From: Lacibacter luteus
GTDB taxonomy: Bacteria > Bacteroidota > Bacteroidia > Chitinophagales > Chitinophagaceae
Assembly (NCBI RefSeq): GCF_004118265.1
Contig: NZ_SDHW01000002.1
Span: 682,001-746,000, forward strand
Length of the DNA stretch: 64,000 nt
Direction: 5' to 3'
The notes under the pieces are model-generated. The model was not told the origin of the DNA. It saw only the letters and a list, made by a program, of their open reading frames with translations, and did not search any database. This document shows, piece by piece, positions 34,236-42,886 of this stretch. Numbering within the stretch: position 1 is the stretch's first letter; each line of letters opens with the position of its first letter. The position numbers and the translations under genes were made by a program.

Positions 34236-36077
34236 TTACAACAGATGTGCCGCACAGAAATAACGCCAGTCGTCATTATTAACAGCATGTGCAGGTTGTG
34301 CATTCACCGGTTGCTGAAGGATGCTTTTCCGGAGGATATTTTCTTTCACCAGTTTTTGCCGGCTTTGGTTCAGCAACTCAGCAAAAGCCGGCGACTGCAT
34401 CCATTGCTGTTGCGGTGGTTCGTAACCAACTTTATCGGTACGGTAAACAATAGCAGCAGGCAAATGTTCTTTTATACATTGCCGGAGGATGTTTTTTGTA
34501 AAACCGTTGTTGATCTTGTAATGCGAAGGCAACGAAAAAATAAACTGCACCAATTCGTGTGATAAGAAAGGCAAACGAACTTCCACGCCATGTGCCATGC
34601 TGTTGCGATCGGCATAGCGAAGCAGCTCTTCGAGTCCAACCAGCATTGTGTTATAATACAACAGATCGTTGAGCTTGCTTACAGCCGGTTTGTAAATACT
34701 TTTTTTATTAAAATGTTCTTTGCGGTAGTGATTGCTGATGAACTTGTGATTGAGTACAGCTTTGTTGGCTTTGTTTTCCAGTTGTACCGCTGTAAACTCA
34801 GGAAAGCGTGCAGCCAGTTTATTCTTCCAACTCCAGTCAACTGAAATATGATGATCAGTAAATGCCTTCAACTCACGATTCACGACTGACGACTCACGAC
34901 TTTTCTCCTGCAAAAACCAATGAATGTATTTGTGATAACCTGCAAGCGTTTCATCAGCACCCTGCCCGTCGAGTATTACTTTAATATTGTTTTGCTTGGC
35001 CAGTTCGTACACTTTGTATTGGGCATAAATGCTGCTCGATTGAAATGGTTCTTCCTGTTGAAAGATGAGGTTTTCAATATCGTTGGACAATGTGTCTGCA
35101 GTGGGGGTAACAAAATGCTGTTGCAGTTGAAATTTGTCTGCTACCTGTTTGGCATAAGCTGTTTCATCTTTTTCAAAACCGGGGAAAGATGCGGTGAAAG
35201 TTTGTAGTTTATGGTTTCTGGTTTGAAGTTGGTTGATCATTGCAACAATTGAAGAACTGTCTAATCCACCACTCAACGAAGTGCCCACCTCCACATCACT
35301 CCGTAATCTTCTTTTTACTGATGTGTTCAGCAAATGCAGCAATTGCTCTGCTGCATCTGCTTCGCTTATCGATAAAGTGGTTTCTTTATCAAGATCGAAA
35401 TACTGCACAATTTCATTTGTACCGTTTTGTAAACTTAACTGCAGATAATGAGCTTGCGGAAGATTGCTGATGTTTTGATAAAATGTTTGCGACAGATCGG
35501 CCGGATTTTTTACCCAGCCCAATGCAATATAATTCAGCAGCATACTGTGATCAACCGAACGGGTAATACCTGCGGCCCACAATGCTTTCATTTCACTTGC
35601 AAAAACAAACTGCTCACCATCAAAGCTGTAATAAAAAGGTTTTTCGCCAAAACGGTCACGTGCTGCAAACAGGTTTTGTTCCTGTTCGTCCCATATTGCA
35701 AAAGCAAACATGCCATCAAACTGTTGCAGGCATTGCTCCTTCCAGCAATCGTAAGCAGCAAGCAGTACTTCGGTATCGGTTTGTGTACGAAAGCTGTAAC
35801 CTTTTTGCTGCAATGTTTCTCTCAGCTCAATATAATTATACAGTTCGCCATTATAAGTAATGCTGTAGCGGTTAAGGTAGTGCATAGGTTGTTTGCCCGC
35901 ATCGCTCAAATCAATAATAGCTAAACGCCTGTGACCGAAACCAACATTGTTCGATGCATTGATCCAAAAGCCTTCACCATCAGGACCACGATGTGCAAGC
36001 GCATCGGTCATTTGTTGTAACCGTTGTGTTGAAATTTGATTCGGATTTCTTGAAATGATGCCTGCTATACCACACAT
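34236..36077 (-). CDS. asnB: Asparagine synthase (glutamine-hydrolysing)
   Basis: A 613-aa class B asparagine synthase. The mature N-terminus is Cys2 (MCGIAGIIS), the glutaminase nucleophile, followed by LAHRGPDGEG, FGHRRLAIIDLS and YNGELYNYIELR. The synthetase domain carries the PPi loop SLSGGLDSSSI and later ILDGQGADETLAGY and YADRNSMAHGVEVRLPFLS. It transfers glutamine nitrogen to aspartate in the cytoplasm. Related longer members act in peptidoglycan or exopolysaccharide amidation. It stands alone between two intergenic regions, so standard asparagine synthesis is the simplest reading. Confidence 0.94.
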   Translation of the reverse strand: MCGIAGIISRNPNQISTQRLQQMTDALAHRGPDGEGFWINASNNVGFGHRRLAIIDLSDAGKQPMHYLNRYSITYNGELYNYIELRETLQQKGYSFRTQTDTEVLLAAYDCWKEQCLQQFDGMFAFAIWDEQEQNLFAARDRFGEKPFYYSFDGEQFVFASEMKALWAAGITRSVDHSMLLNYIALGWVKNPADLSQTFYQNISNLPQAHYLQLSLQNGTNEIVQYFDLDKETTLSISEADAAEQLLHLLNTSVKRRLRSDVEVGTSLSGGLDSSSIVAMINQLQTRNHKLQTFTASFPGFEKDETAYAKQVADKFQLQQHFVTPTADTLSNDIENLIFQQEEPFQSSSIYAQYKVYELAKQNNIKVILDGQGADETLAGYHKYIHWFLQEKSRESSVVNRELKAFTDHHISVDWSWKNKLAARFPEFTAVQLENKANKAVLNHKFISNHYRKEHFNKKSIYKPAVSKLNDLLYYNTMLVGLEELLRYADRNSMAHGVEVRLPFLSHELVQFIFSLPSHYKINNGFTKNILRQCIKEHLPAAIVYRTDKVGYEPPQQQWMQSPAFAELLNQSRQKLVKENILRKSILQQPVNAQPAHAVNNDDWRYFCAAHLL

Positions 36078-36134
36078 AACTGTAAAAGTCGAATATTCAT
36101 GGCATACAAACCAAAAAGAAAACCGGTTGTCTGT

Positions 36135-36149
36135 TCACCCGAAGGGTGA
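36135..36149. other. Small hairpin upstream of asnB
   Basis: TCACCC (36135-36140) / GGGTGA (36144-36149) with a GAA loop. It lies in the leader/promoter region of asnB on the minus strand. Role unknown. Confidence 0.4.
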
Positions 36150-36202
36150 CTGTACAACGTTGTTGTTAGCGATTAAAAAAAATAGTTGATCAGTTGTTGA
36201 TT

Positions 36203-36739
36203 TTATAATTCGTCAGACGAGGTCGTCAGATGAAACGCCCCTCTTTCAATAAAGCGGTTGATGGGTTTTAAGAAGAACAGCAGCAGGCCAAGTGTTAGTA
36301 GTAGTCCTCCATTTATTAAAAACTCAGTTATTGAGTTTGAAAACAATCGGCCTGGATAATAAAACAGATGTTTCGTGTAACTCCAAACAGGAACTCTAAG
36401 TAAAAGAAGTAGTAAGAAAAGCGAGAAGATTACATTAAGCCAAAACCAACGTTGCTTAACGGAAAGAATAATTGAAAGAAAAAGAGCAGTTAACCATCCA
36501 ATTGCACCAGATAATGTCTGCCAAATTAAAAACAACGATAAGTCTTCAACCGTAACTTCCTGTTCTTCTAATAATTTTTTTGTGCTATTACCTGATGCTT
36601 TGAAAGTGCTGATTATTTCCAGGTTAAACAAATAATACAGCGTTTCAAACGCATGCATAAAAAACCAAAAAGCAAGCGCATGAATTACTACCTGTCTCCA
36701 ATTAAGTCTTGCCAAAAAATCTTTTACAGAAAAAGCCAT
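36203..36739 (-). CDS. Membrane protein of unknown function
   Basis: A 178-aa protein starting MAFSVKDFLARLNW, with four predicted membrane segments (around residues 15-35, 66-88, 95-115 and 140-160). An ATG ten codons upstream is possible but adds a run of hydrophobics that is less likely. The family was not recognised. The final codons (HLTTSSDEL) are written by a copy of the CGTCAGACG-type repeat, so the C-terminus may have been altered by repeat insertion. Confidence 0.65.
   Translation of the reverse strand: MAFSVKDFLARLNWRQVVIHALAFWFFMHAFETLYYLFNLEIISTFKASGNSTKKLLEEQEVTVEDLSLFLIWQTLSGAIGWLTALFLSIILSVKQRWFWLNVIFSLFLLLLLLRVPVWSYTKHLFYYPGRLFSNSITEFLINGGLLLTLGLLLFFLKPINRFIERGAFHLTTSSDEL
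36211..36232. repeat. CGTCAGACG-type repeat, second copy
   Basis: CGTCAGACGA then GGTCGTCAGATG resembles the repeat at 34196-34217. This copy overlaps the 3' end of the membrane-protein gene. Confidence 0.6.
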
Positions 36740-36758
36740 GCGCAAGAATAACAAAAAA

Positions 36759-36782
36759 AAGCCCTGCATTTCTGCAGAGCTT
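36759..36782 (-). terminator. Rho-independent terminator of the DUF2911 gene
   Basis: Arms AAGCCCTGCA (36759-36768) and TGCAGAGCTT (36773-36782) with a 4-nt loop. On the minus strand the hairpin is followed by a run of eight T. Confidence 0.85.
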
Positions 36783-36820
36783 CCTTGCTATTACTTAGGT
36801 TGATTAAAATTTAGTACACT

Positions 36821-36861
36821 TCGTACTTCTAAATTCGTACCTCGTACTTTCTATATCGTAC
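36821..36861. repeat. Short TCGTAC repeats
   Basis: Four copies of TCGTAC (at about 36821, 36835, 36842 and 36856) in 41 bp. They lie between the DUF2911 stop codon and its terminator. Similar words occur at about 47500-47512. Confidence 0.6.
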
Positions 36862-37434
36862 TTACCAGCTAATCGGCATTTTCACCATCACATCATCCCA
36901 ATCCATTACCAGGTTAATACTTTTATCGGTTACTTTTTCAAACACCATTGTAAACGATTCGGTAATATCCGGGGTTTTAATAACCGGGCAATCAATACGC
37001 ACTACATCTTTACTTGCATCATATTTAAAAGCGCCCCACACATCGGTATCCTTATTTATAATAACGGTCCATTTTGTTCCGCTTTCAAGTGCATACATTG
37101 TGTAGCGCCCTTTTTTTACAACCTTACCACCAATCTTTACATCACGGTAAAATTCAATTTCGGTGGCTTCGTTGGCACCAAGCCTCCATACTTTTCCATC
37201 TTCCACCAACTCGCCAAATACTTTACGTCCGCTTTTCGAAGGGCGACTGTAAATAACCCTTGCAATTAACGGCTCGGCAGGTTTGTTGGGTTGTATACGG
37301 AGTACCGGGTAGTTTACCGGATAATACGACATATCCATAGGTGATTTGTCTAACGGAGGAAGCTTTGATCCGTTTTGCGCACTTACTGCCATCGCCATGC
37401 ATACAAAAGCCAGTAATAATAGTGTACTTCTCAT
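36862..37434 (-). CDS. DUF2911 family secreted protein
   Basis: A 190-aa protein with a signal peptide (start at 37434: MRSTLLLLAFVCMAMAVSAQ). The rest is one DUF2911 domain: ARVIYSRPSKSGRKVFGELV, VWRLGANEATEIEFYRDV, KGRYTMYALESGTKWTVI and NKDTDVWGAF. The family is beta-rich, exported and common in Bacteroidota; its function is not established. It is monocistronic, with a -7 box upstream and a strong terminator downstream. Confidence 0.92.
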   Translation of the reverse strand: MRSTLLLLAFVCMAMAVSAQNGSKLPPLDKSPMDMSYYPVNYPVLRIQPNKPAEPLIARVIYSRPSKSGRKVFGELVEDGKVWRLGANEATEIEFYRDVKIGGKVVKKGRYTMYALESGTKWTVIINKDTDVWGAFKYDASKDVVRIDCPVIKTPDITESFTMVFEKVTDKSINLVMDWDDVMVKMPISW

Positions 37435-37551
37435 TTTGTTATTCTCTTTTTTAATAAACAATGTAACAAGTTGGGTTTTGTAACCCCAAAAATCAACTGC
37501 TGCTGCAACCTTATGACTTAATTAAATACAGAAAAGTTGTTTTGCAGGTTG

Positions 37552-37559
37552 CAAATTTA
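37552..37559 (-). promoter_or_regulatory. -7 promoter box for the DUF2911 gene
   Basis: The minus strand reads TAAATTTG, an exact TAnnTTTG match about 118 bp before the start codon. Confidence 0.5.
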
Positions 37560-37655
37560 AATAAACGAACCCTGTCTGTAATCACCATTTATCCTGTTTG
37601 TTGACAGTTTCGGCCGGACTGCCGTATTTTATTTTTACATCCTAATACGTTTGTT

Positions 37656-38966
37656 ATGTACAGGCATATCCATTATCAGTCAATAGAACAGGCGCTTTCA
37701 GTAATAAAAAGCGGCCAGCGATTGTTTGTACAAGGTAGCGCTCAAACCCCGCTTTATTTGTTAAGGCAACTTGCAAAACAGTCGCACAGGTTGGAAAATG
37801 TTGAACTTGTTTTTATTACAGTTCACGGCGATATTACAGTTGACCGTCCCGAGTACGAAGGTATTTTCAATATTAACTGCATGTTTGTAAGTAATAGTGT
37901 GCGCCAGGCTGTAAACGAGGGAAGGGCCGATTTTATTCCTGTGTTCCTCAGCGATATTCCCGATCTGTTCAAAAAAGGATATATACCCATTGATGTGGCA
38001 TTGGTGCATGTATCGCCACCCGATAAACATGGTTATTGTTCAATGGGTGTAAGTGTAGACATTGCGCATTGTGCTGTTAATACAGCCAAATATATTATTG
38101 CACAGGTAAACCCCAATGTGCCCCGTACACATGGCGACAGTTTGATCCATACCGATCGGTTTACATCGATGGTTTATTGCGAAGAACCATTGCCCGAAGT
38201 GGATTATGGTTCGAAAGTAAAAGAAGATGAACTGAAAATTGGCCGGTATATAGCCGGTATGATCGATGATGGAAGTACCCTGCAAATGGGTATTGGTACC
38301 ATTCCTGATGCAGTGCTGCGATCACTGCACGATCATAAAAACCTCGGTGTACATACTGAAATGCTGAGCGATGGTATTATTGATCTTGTAGAACGGGATG
38401 TGATCAACAACGTCAACAAAAAAATTCACCCGCATAAAACGGTAACAGGTTTTGCAGTTGGTACCCGCAAGCTGTACGATTATGTAGATGATAATCCTGC
38501 GTTTGCTTTCCTTGATATTGACTATGTAAACAATCCGCATGTTATTGGGCGTAACCCAAAAGTTGTTGCCATTAACAGTGCAATTGAAGTAGATATTACC
38601 GGACAGGTTTGTGCTGATAGTATTGGCACAACACAGTACAGCGGTATTGGCGGACAGATGGATTTTATGCGTGGCGCTGCATTAAGCGAAGGCGGTAAAC
38701 CTGTTATAGCCTTAACATCCCGTACAGCCAAAGGCGTAAACCGTATAGTACCTTTTTTAAAACAAGGAGCAGGTGTGGTTACAACACGTGGACATATTCA
38801 TTATGTGGTTACTGAATTTGGCATTGCATCGTTGTATGGAAAAAATTTACGGCAGCGTGCAAAAGCTTTAATTGATATTGCCCACCCCGACGACAGAGAA
38901 ATGCTTGAGCGAGCTTGTGTGGAACGCTTTAAACAGTTCCTTGTGTACGATTCTTATATTCATTGA
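37656..38966 (+). CDS. Acetyl-CoA hydrolase/transferase family protein
   Basis: A 436-aa class I CoA-transferase (4-hydroxybutyrate CoA-transferase / acetyl-CoA hydrolase family). The catalytic glutamate is Glu235 in GVHTEMLSDGI. GIGTIPDAVLRSL precedes it, and GIGGQMDFMRGA plus VTEFGIASLYGK follow. It moves CoA between short-chain acids such as acetate and another acyl-CoA; the donor is unknown. Its last 38 bp overlap the 3' end of the convergent ACP phosphodiesterase gene. Confidence 0.92.
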   Translation: MYRHIHYQSIEQALSVIKSGQRLFVQGSAQTPLYLLRQLAKQSHRLENVELVFITVHGDITVDRPEYEGIFNINCMFVSNSVRQAVNEGRADFIPVFLSDIPDLFKKGYIPIDVALVHVSPPDKHGYCSMGVSVDIAHCAVNTAKYIIAQVNPNVPRTHGDSLIHTDRFTSMVYCEEPLPEVDYGSKVKEDELKIGRYIAGMIDDGSTLQMGIGTIPDAVLRSLHDHKNLGVHTEMLSDGIIDLVERDVINNVNKKIHPHKTVTGFAVGTRKLYDYVDDNPAFAFLDIDYVNNPHVIGRNPKVVAINSAIEVDITGQVCADSIGTTQYSGIGGQMDFMRGAALSEGGKPVIALTSRTAKGVNRIVPFLKQGAGVVTTRGHIHYVVTEFGIASLYGKNLRQRAKALIDIAHPDDREMLERACVERFKQFLVYDSYIH

Positions 38967-39537
38967 TCCAACCCTTAACGGCAGCCTGCAGCTCCGGGAA
39001 AAACCAATCATAGCAAATTTGCAAATCGTTGTAACGGTCTTCGAACAAAGCGAAGGCCGTTGCACTTTCTGTAAGGTAGGCAGATCGTCGTACTACACCA
39101 TGTAAACTGTTTTCTATTCCCCACCTGTCCTTATAATGGTAGAGCCAGTTCTGTGTTTTCATATAGGGAAACATCCGTGCAAAACGCTCAGGAAAAACAG
39201 CAGTATATGGTTCCAGCAGTTGATAGGTTGTTGCAGCAAAATCTTCCAACGAGTTGTTGCTGAAAATGGCAGGGTCTGTTGCAAGGAAATGATCGTAAAC
39301 CACATCAACAAATGCTCCTGCATACAAGCGGTAATGTGGCCGGAAGATCTCTTTGGCCTGTTTGGTAGCCGGGTGCTCATCGGTGTAGCTATCGATAAAC
39401 CGGTGCAGTGAAATTCCTTCCTGTATACCGGGAGCATATTCCAGCTTTTGCTTTCCTTTCACAAAATCGCTGATCATATTGCCTACCAGTAATTCCGGCT
39501 GCTGAAAAGAAAGATAGGCGTGGGCTAGATAGTTCAT
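38929..39537 (-). CDS. acpH: ACP phosphodiesterase
   Basis: A 202-aa protein of the AcpH (DUF479) family, which removes 4'-phosphopantetheine from acyl carrier protein. MNYLAHAYLSFQQPELLVGN is the typical N-terminus and fixes the start at 39537; a further 68 open codons upstream have no family similarity. GNMISDFVKG, IQEGISLHRFIDSYTDEHP and GAFVDVVYDHFLA are the conserved metal-site segments. The gene end overlaps the CoA-transferase gene by 38 bp in convergent orientation. Confidence 0.9.
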   Translation of the reverse strand: MNYLAHAYLSFQQPELLVGNMISDFVKGKQKLEYAPGIQEGISLHRFIDSYTDEHPATKQAKEIFRPHYRLYAGAFVDVVYDHFLATDPAIFSNNSLEDFAATTYQLLEPYTAVFPERFARMFPYMKTQNWLYHYKDRWGIENSLHGVVRRSAYLTESATAFALFEDRYNDLQICYDWFFPELQAAVKGWINEYKNRTQGTV

Positions 39538-39613
39538 TAAAAAATTTTTATGACAGGCGTAAGCTTTTTTAAGATCTGCCGTCAAACTTATTTCACACAA
39601 AAAAAATTCAACA

Positions 39614-39997
39614 ATGAAAGTACTCCAATTTTTATTGCTTTTTATGTTCGTAGGAGCAATTGCAAAAGCACAACCGCCGGCTGATTCTACAAGAGGCAGA
39701 GGACCACGTGTAGACATGTTTAAGGATCTGAACTTAAGCAAAGATCAACAGGATAAAGTTAAAGCCATCCAGGACAAGCAACGTGAGGAAATGGAAACAC
39801 TCCGTAACAGTTCGCTCAGTCGTGAAGAACAACGTACGAAGATGATGGACATCCGTAAAAAATACAACGAACAGATCGAAGCAATACTTACTCCCGAACA
39901 AAAGGAAAAGTATAAAGCAAAACAAAAAGAAATGCAGGAACAAATGCAGCGCCGGCAAGGTGGTGGAGGCCCCGGCGGGCAGGGAGGAAATAATTAA
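39614..39997 (+). CDS. Secreted Spy/CpxP-like helical protein
   Basis: A 127-aa protein with a signal peptide (MKVLQFLLLFMFVGAIAKAQ) and a charged helical body with LTxEQ-like repeats (DLNLSKDQQDKVKAIQ; ILTPEQKEKYKAKQ). This is the pattern of Spy/CpxP-type periplasmic proteins. The C-terminus is Gly/Gln-rich (RRQGGGGPGGQGGNN). A periplasmic chaperone or metal/stress role is known for relatives; here it is only a suggestion. It is followed by a strong terminator. Confidence 0.8.
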   Translation: MKVLQFLLLFMFVGAIAKAQPPADSTRGRGPRVDMFKDLNLSKDQQDKVKAIQDKQREEMETLRNSSLSREEQRTKMMDIRKKYNEQIEAILTPEQKEKYKAKQKEMQEQMQRRQGGGGPGGQGGNN

Positions 39998-40006
39998 ATA
40001 ATACAG

Positions 40007-40024
40007 AACCGGCGAAAGCCGGTT
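40007..40024 (+). terminator. Rho-independent terminator of the Spy-like gene
   Basis: Arms AACCGGC (40007-40013) and GCCGGTT (40018-40024) with a GAAA tetraloop, followed by TTTTT. Confidence 0.93.
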
Positions 40025-40203
40025 TTTTTATTGCTGTATATAAAAGATCATTATTATGGTTGTGTAATCGAAAACATCAGTAATAACTATTTAAAACAAC
40101 TTGTTTCTTTTTTGAATTTATATCGATAAACAAATTGTTTACAACAGGGAATGCAACAGGAAATTTACTGTGAATAAAAAAATAATATGACATGGTTGCA
40201 TAA

Positions 40204-41145
40204 ATGCTAAAAAAGTATAATCTTTCAAGTGCTAAAAACTTACCAATGAGAATTGCCTTAACTATTCTGCTAATCGCATTTCTGCAAAGCCCGTTGCTGG
40301 CACAAACAATTACCGTAGGAGGCCAATGTATGGCCAGTAATATTGTACTAAACAAAATAGCTGATGTAAATGGCCGGTCTGCTTACCAGGGAACCGGAAC
40401 GGTTGATGGTATTGCCGGAGTAACTGTAAGCGTTTATTGGATGGGTGCACCCGACAATCTTTGGGTGTTGGATTTTGATGGCCAGCCGTTTTATTATGAA
40501 ACCTGTAATACATCCGAACCTACAGGAACAGCTAATGGCTCTTGCCCTTGGAACGAAACATCGCCGGGAGCATGTATAGGAGCTGCTCCATTGTTTATTT
40601 CGGGTGTAGTTGCACTGCCTGTTGAGCTTGTTGGGTTCAGTGCTCAAAAAAATAATAGTAATGATGTTGATCTGAAATGGAAAACAGCAACTGAAAATAA
40701 TAACAAAGGATTTGACGTGCAACACAGCACCGATGCTGTTAACTGGACCACCATTGCATTTGTAAATGGCAAAGGAAATGCCGCAACAGAAAGTAATTAT
40801 TTGTTTACCGATAAAGAAGCTGTTGCCGGTAAAAATTATTACCGCTTGCTGCAGATCGATTTCGACGGCAATAAGAAATACTCTTCTATTGCTAATGTAG
40901 AGCTTCCATCGAAAGCATATTATGCAATTACCAATAATCCCGGCAAAGGCATTTATCAGGTAAGACTAACTTCTGCTGTAAAAGTTGAACTGTCTGTACT
41001 CGACCTGAGTGGCCGCAGACTTATCAATACAACAGTTGGTATGGGTGTGCAGGAAATCAACATCAGCAACTATCCTGCAGGAACCTATCTGCTTCAATTA
41101 AGAAGAGGTGATGAATTAATAACCGAAAAACTTGTTAAGCAATAA
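40204..41145 (+). CDS. Secreted protein with T9SS type A sorting domain
   Basis: A 313-aa T9SS cargo protein. The signal peptide is MRIALTILLIAFLQSPLLAQ; it begins at residue 15, so the true start may be 40246. Residues about 35-125 form a small Cys-containing domain of unknown function. About 140-225 is the fibronectin-like spacer (LPVELVGFSAQ, then VDLKWKTATENNNKGFDV). The last ~75 residues are the sorting domain (VELSVLDLSGRRL, ending AGTYLLQL). It overlaps nothing and is followed by the Tat-type gene, whose ATG starts 2 bp after the stop codon. Confidence 0.88.
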   Translation: MLKKYNLSSAKNLPMRIALTILLIAFLQSPLLAQTITVGGQCMASNIVLNKIADVNGRSAYQGTGTVDGIAGVTVSVYWMGAPDNLWVLDFDGQPFYYETCNTSEPTGTANGSCPWNETSPGACIGAAPLFISGVVALPVELVGFSAQKNNSNDVDLKWKTATENNNKGFDVQHSTDAVNWTTIAFVNGKGNAATESNYLFTDKEAVAGKNYYRLLQIDFDGNKKYSSIANVELPSKAYYAITNNPGKGIYQVRLTSAVKVELSVLDLSGRRLINTTVGMGVQEINISNYPAGTYLLQLRRGDELITEKLVKQ

Positions 41146-41146
41146 T

Positions 41147-41704
41147 ATGAATGTAAGTAATAACAGCAGGAGAAGTTTCTTAACAAATGCAGCAATCCTT
41201 ACAGCGGGGCTTGCAATTGCTTCGCCTGTACAACTTTTTGCAAAACCTGTTTCATCCACAAACCTTAACGAAAGCTGGAAAACTTTCTGCAAAATGTATA
41301 ATGCAGTGCGTTTACAGCAAACCGGAGATTTGAAAGACGAAGCTGTAAACCGCATTGCAAAAGGACATGTTGCTGTTGAGGGAGAGTATGTTCATTTTCA
41401 ACAAGAACAATTAGTGGCCCGGCCTATATGGATCTATTGGGGCGAAAAGAAATCAACTCCCGATGATGTGATCGTAACTTTCTTTTCAACTAAATCAGCA
41501 CCGGAAAAACTTTTCAGACTTAACCGTTACGAACTGGAAGGCCTGTTGCAGTTAGCTAAACAAAACAACCAGGTAAATCTTGTTTTGCTTTTGAAAGAAG
41601 ACACAATAAACAGGCTGAAAAAAAACAATAAGCAATCGCAACTTATTGTAAAAGCAAAAGTGAACAACAACAAACGTGTAACAGTTGAAAGTTCGTTTGC
41701 GTAA
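41147..41704 (+). CDS. Tat-signal protein of unknown function
   Basis: A 185-aa protein starting MNVSNNSRRSFLTNAAILTA, a twin-arginine-like signal (SRRSFL), with hydrophobic residues to about 33 and ASPVQLFAKP near the likely cleavage site. The body is positively charged at its C-terminus (RLKKNNKQSQLIVKAKVNNNKR). I do not recognise the family. The start at 41147 is the ATG 1 bp after the previous stop. An in-frame TTG further upstream overlaps the T9SS gene and is unlikely. Confidence 0.7.
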   Translation: MNVSNNSRRSFLTNAAILTAGLAIASPVQLFAKPVSSTNLNESWKTFCKMYNAVRLQQTGDLKDEAVNRIAKGHVAVEGEYVHFQQEQLVARPIWIYWGEKKSTPDDVIVTFFSTKSAPEKLFRLNRYELEGLLQLAKQNNQVNLVLLLKEDTINRLKKNNKQSQLIVKAKVNNNKRVTVESSFA

Positions 41705-41755
41705 TTACAATCATTCAAAAAAAATAACAAACCATAACATCTAAACTTTTCCATT

Positions 41756-42280
41756 ATGCCAGACATGCCTTTTCTTGCAGAAATATACATGGGCGGTATG
41801 AACTTTGCCCCACGTGGATATGCAACCTGTTCAGGTCAGATAGTTTCGATTGCTACAAATACAGCTTTGTTTTCATTATTAGGTACAACCTTTGGAGGTA
41901 ACGGCACTACTACATTTGCCTTGCCCGATATGCGTGGAAGGGTGCCAATGGGTTGGGGCCAGGGGCCTGGTCTTACCAACAGAGACTTGGGAGAAGTGGG
42001 GGGCACTGAAACGGTAACGCTCATCTCTACACAAATTCCTGCACATACACATTCGCTTAATGCTGTTTCCGATGTGGGTGATGCTTCAACTCCTACAGGA
42101 AATTACCTTGCAAACAGCGGAGCATTAGATAAGGAATATAAAGCAACAGGTACAGTTGTTCAAATGAATACAGGTGCTGTTGGCTCTGCCGGAGGTAATC
42201 AGCCACACGAGAACATTCAGCCATACCTGGTATTAAATTTTTACATTGCAATGGAAGGTATCTTTCCAAGCCGTAACTAA
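41756..42280 (+). CDS. Phage-tail-collar domain protein (microcystin-dependent protein-like)
   Basis: A 174-aa protein of the tail collar / MdpB family. It has PFLAEIYMGGMNFAPRGYATC at the N-terminus (GYATCSGQ is the collar hallmark). FALPDMRGRVPMGWGQGPG follows in the middle, then IPAHTHSLNA, and the C-terminal PYLVLNFYIAMEGIFPSRN. There is no signal peptide. These proteins occur in phage tails and also as stand-alone genes in Bacteroidota, cyanobacteria and proteobacteria, where their role is unclear. No other phage gene is nearby. Confidence 0.93.
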   Translation: MPDMPFLAEIYMGGMNFAPRGYATCSGQIVSIATNTALFSLLGTTFGGNGTTTFALPDMRGRVPMGWGQGPGLTNRDLGEVGGTETVTLISTQIPAHTHSLNAVSDVGDASTPTGNYLANSGALDKEYKATGTVVQMNTGAVGSAGGNQPHENIQPYLVLNFYIAMEGIFPSRN

Positions 42281-42290
42281 TATTCTATTA

Positions 42291-42872
42291 ATGAGTAGTT
42301 CATTGCAGCATTGGTGGCGTCAGTTAGAACCTCAATGGCAACAAGCGTTTTCAATAACCGCATTTCAACATACAAACGAGCCAACTCCCGATGAGTTGGC
42401 TCAACTTTATGCAACTCCTGCATTACGTTTTGCCGGCCCATCGGCACCTTACCCGAATATGAATTTTGAGTTGACAAATCTTTCGGGTGTAGAAGCGTTG
42501 CAAAACCTGGAAACGCTGGTAGTAATATTTCAAAAGATTGAAACTGTTAAAGAGGTAAGCCGGTTAAAATCGTTAAAACATCTTTTTCTGTATAGTAACC
42601 AGGTTAATTCGCTTAATGGAATTGAAGCGCTTACTGCATTGGAAATGTTGTATGTGCAGGATAATCAAATCTCTTCCTTTCAACAGGTAGAGAAGCTGAT
42701 CAATTTGAGAGAGCTTTACATAAATGGTAATAAAATTGAAAACCTGAATGGTTTAACTGAAGAGCATGCAGAGAAATTGCAGATGTTTTTTTGCAAGCCA
42801 AACGATCTGTTGAAACAAAAAGAAATGCTTCGGGTTGAAAGGGAGCTGGGTATCCGCTGCAGAAGTATATGA
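42291..42872 (+). CDS. Leucine-rich repeat protein
   Basis: A 193-aa soluble protein starting MSSSLQHWWRQLEPQW (10 bp after the collar-protein stop). Residues about 60-165 contain four to five SDS22-like leucine-rich repeats (LKSLKHLFLYSNQVNSLNG, LTALEMLYVQDNQISSFQ, LINLRELYINGNKIENLNG). Such repeats bind protein partners. It is likely co-transcribed with the tail-collar gene. An in-frame ATG at 42246 lies within the previous gene and is not chosen. Confidence 0.82.
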   Translation: MSSSLQHWWRQLEPQWQQAFSITAFQHTNEPTPDELAQLYATPALRFAGPSAPYPNMNFELTNLSGVEALQNLETLVVIFQKIETVKEVSRLKSLKHLFLYSNQVNSLNGIEALTALEMLYVQDNQISSFQQVEKLINLRELYINGNKIENLNGLTEEHAEKLQMFFCKPNDLLKQKEMLRVERELGIRCRSI

Positions 42873-42886
42873 ATTTACACAACGAA

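Noticed and set aside
35448-35924. 158-codon open frame on the plus strand opposite asnB
   Set aside because: It lies entirely inside the well-supported asnB gene on the other strand and has no recognisable domain.
37646-37653. TACGTTTG as the -7 box of the CoA-transferase gene
   Set aside because: It ends 2 nt before the ATG, which would put the transcript start inside the coding region; the family-typical N-terminus argues against a later start.
39538-39741. 68-codon N-terminal extension of the ACP phosphodiesterase frame
   Set aside because: The family N-terminus MNYLAHAYL begins at 39537. The extension overlaps the start of the divergent Spy-like gene.
41756-42280. Prophage or phage-derived tail (contractile injection) cluster around the collar protein
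   Set aside because: No sheath, tube, baseplate, spike, terminase, capsid or integrase genes are nearby; the collar gene stands alone.
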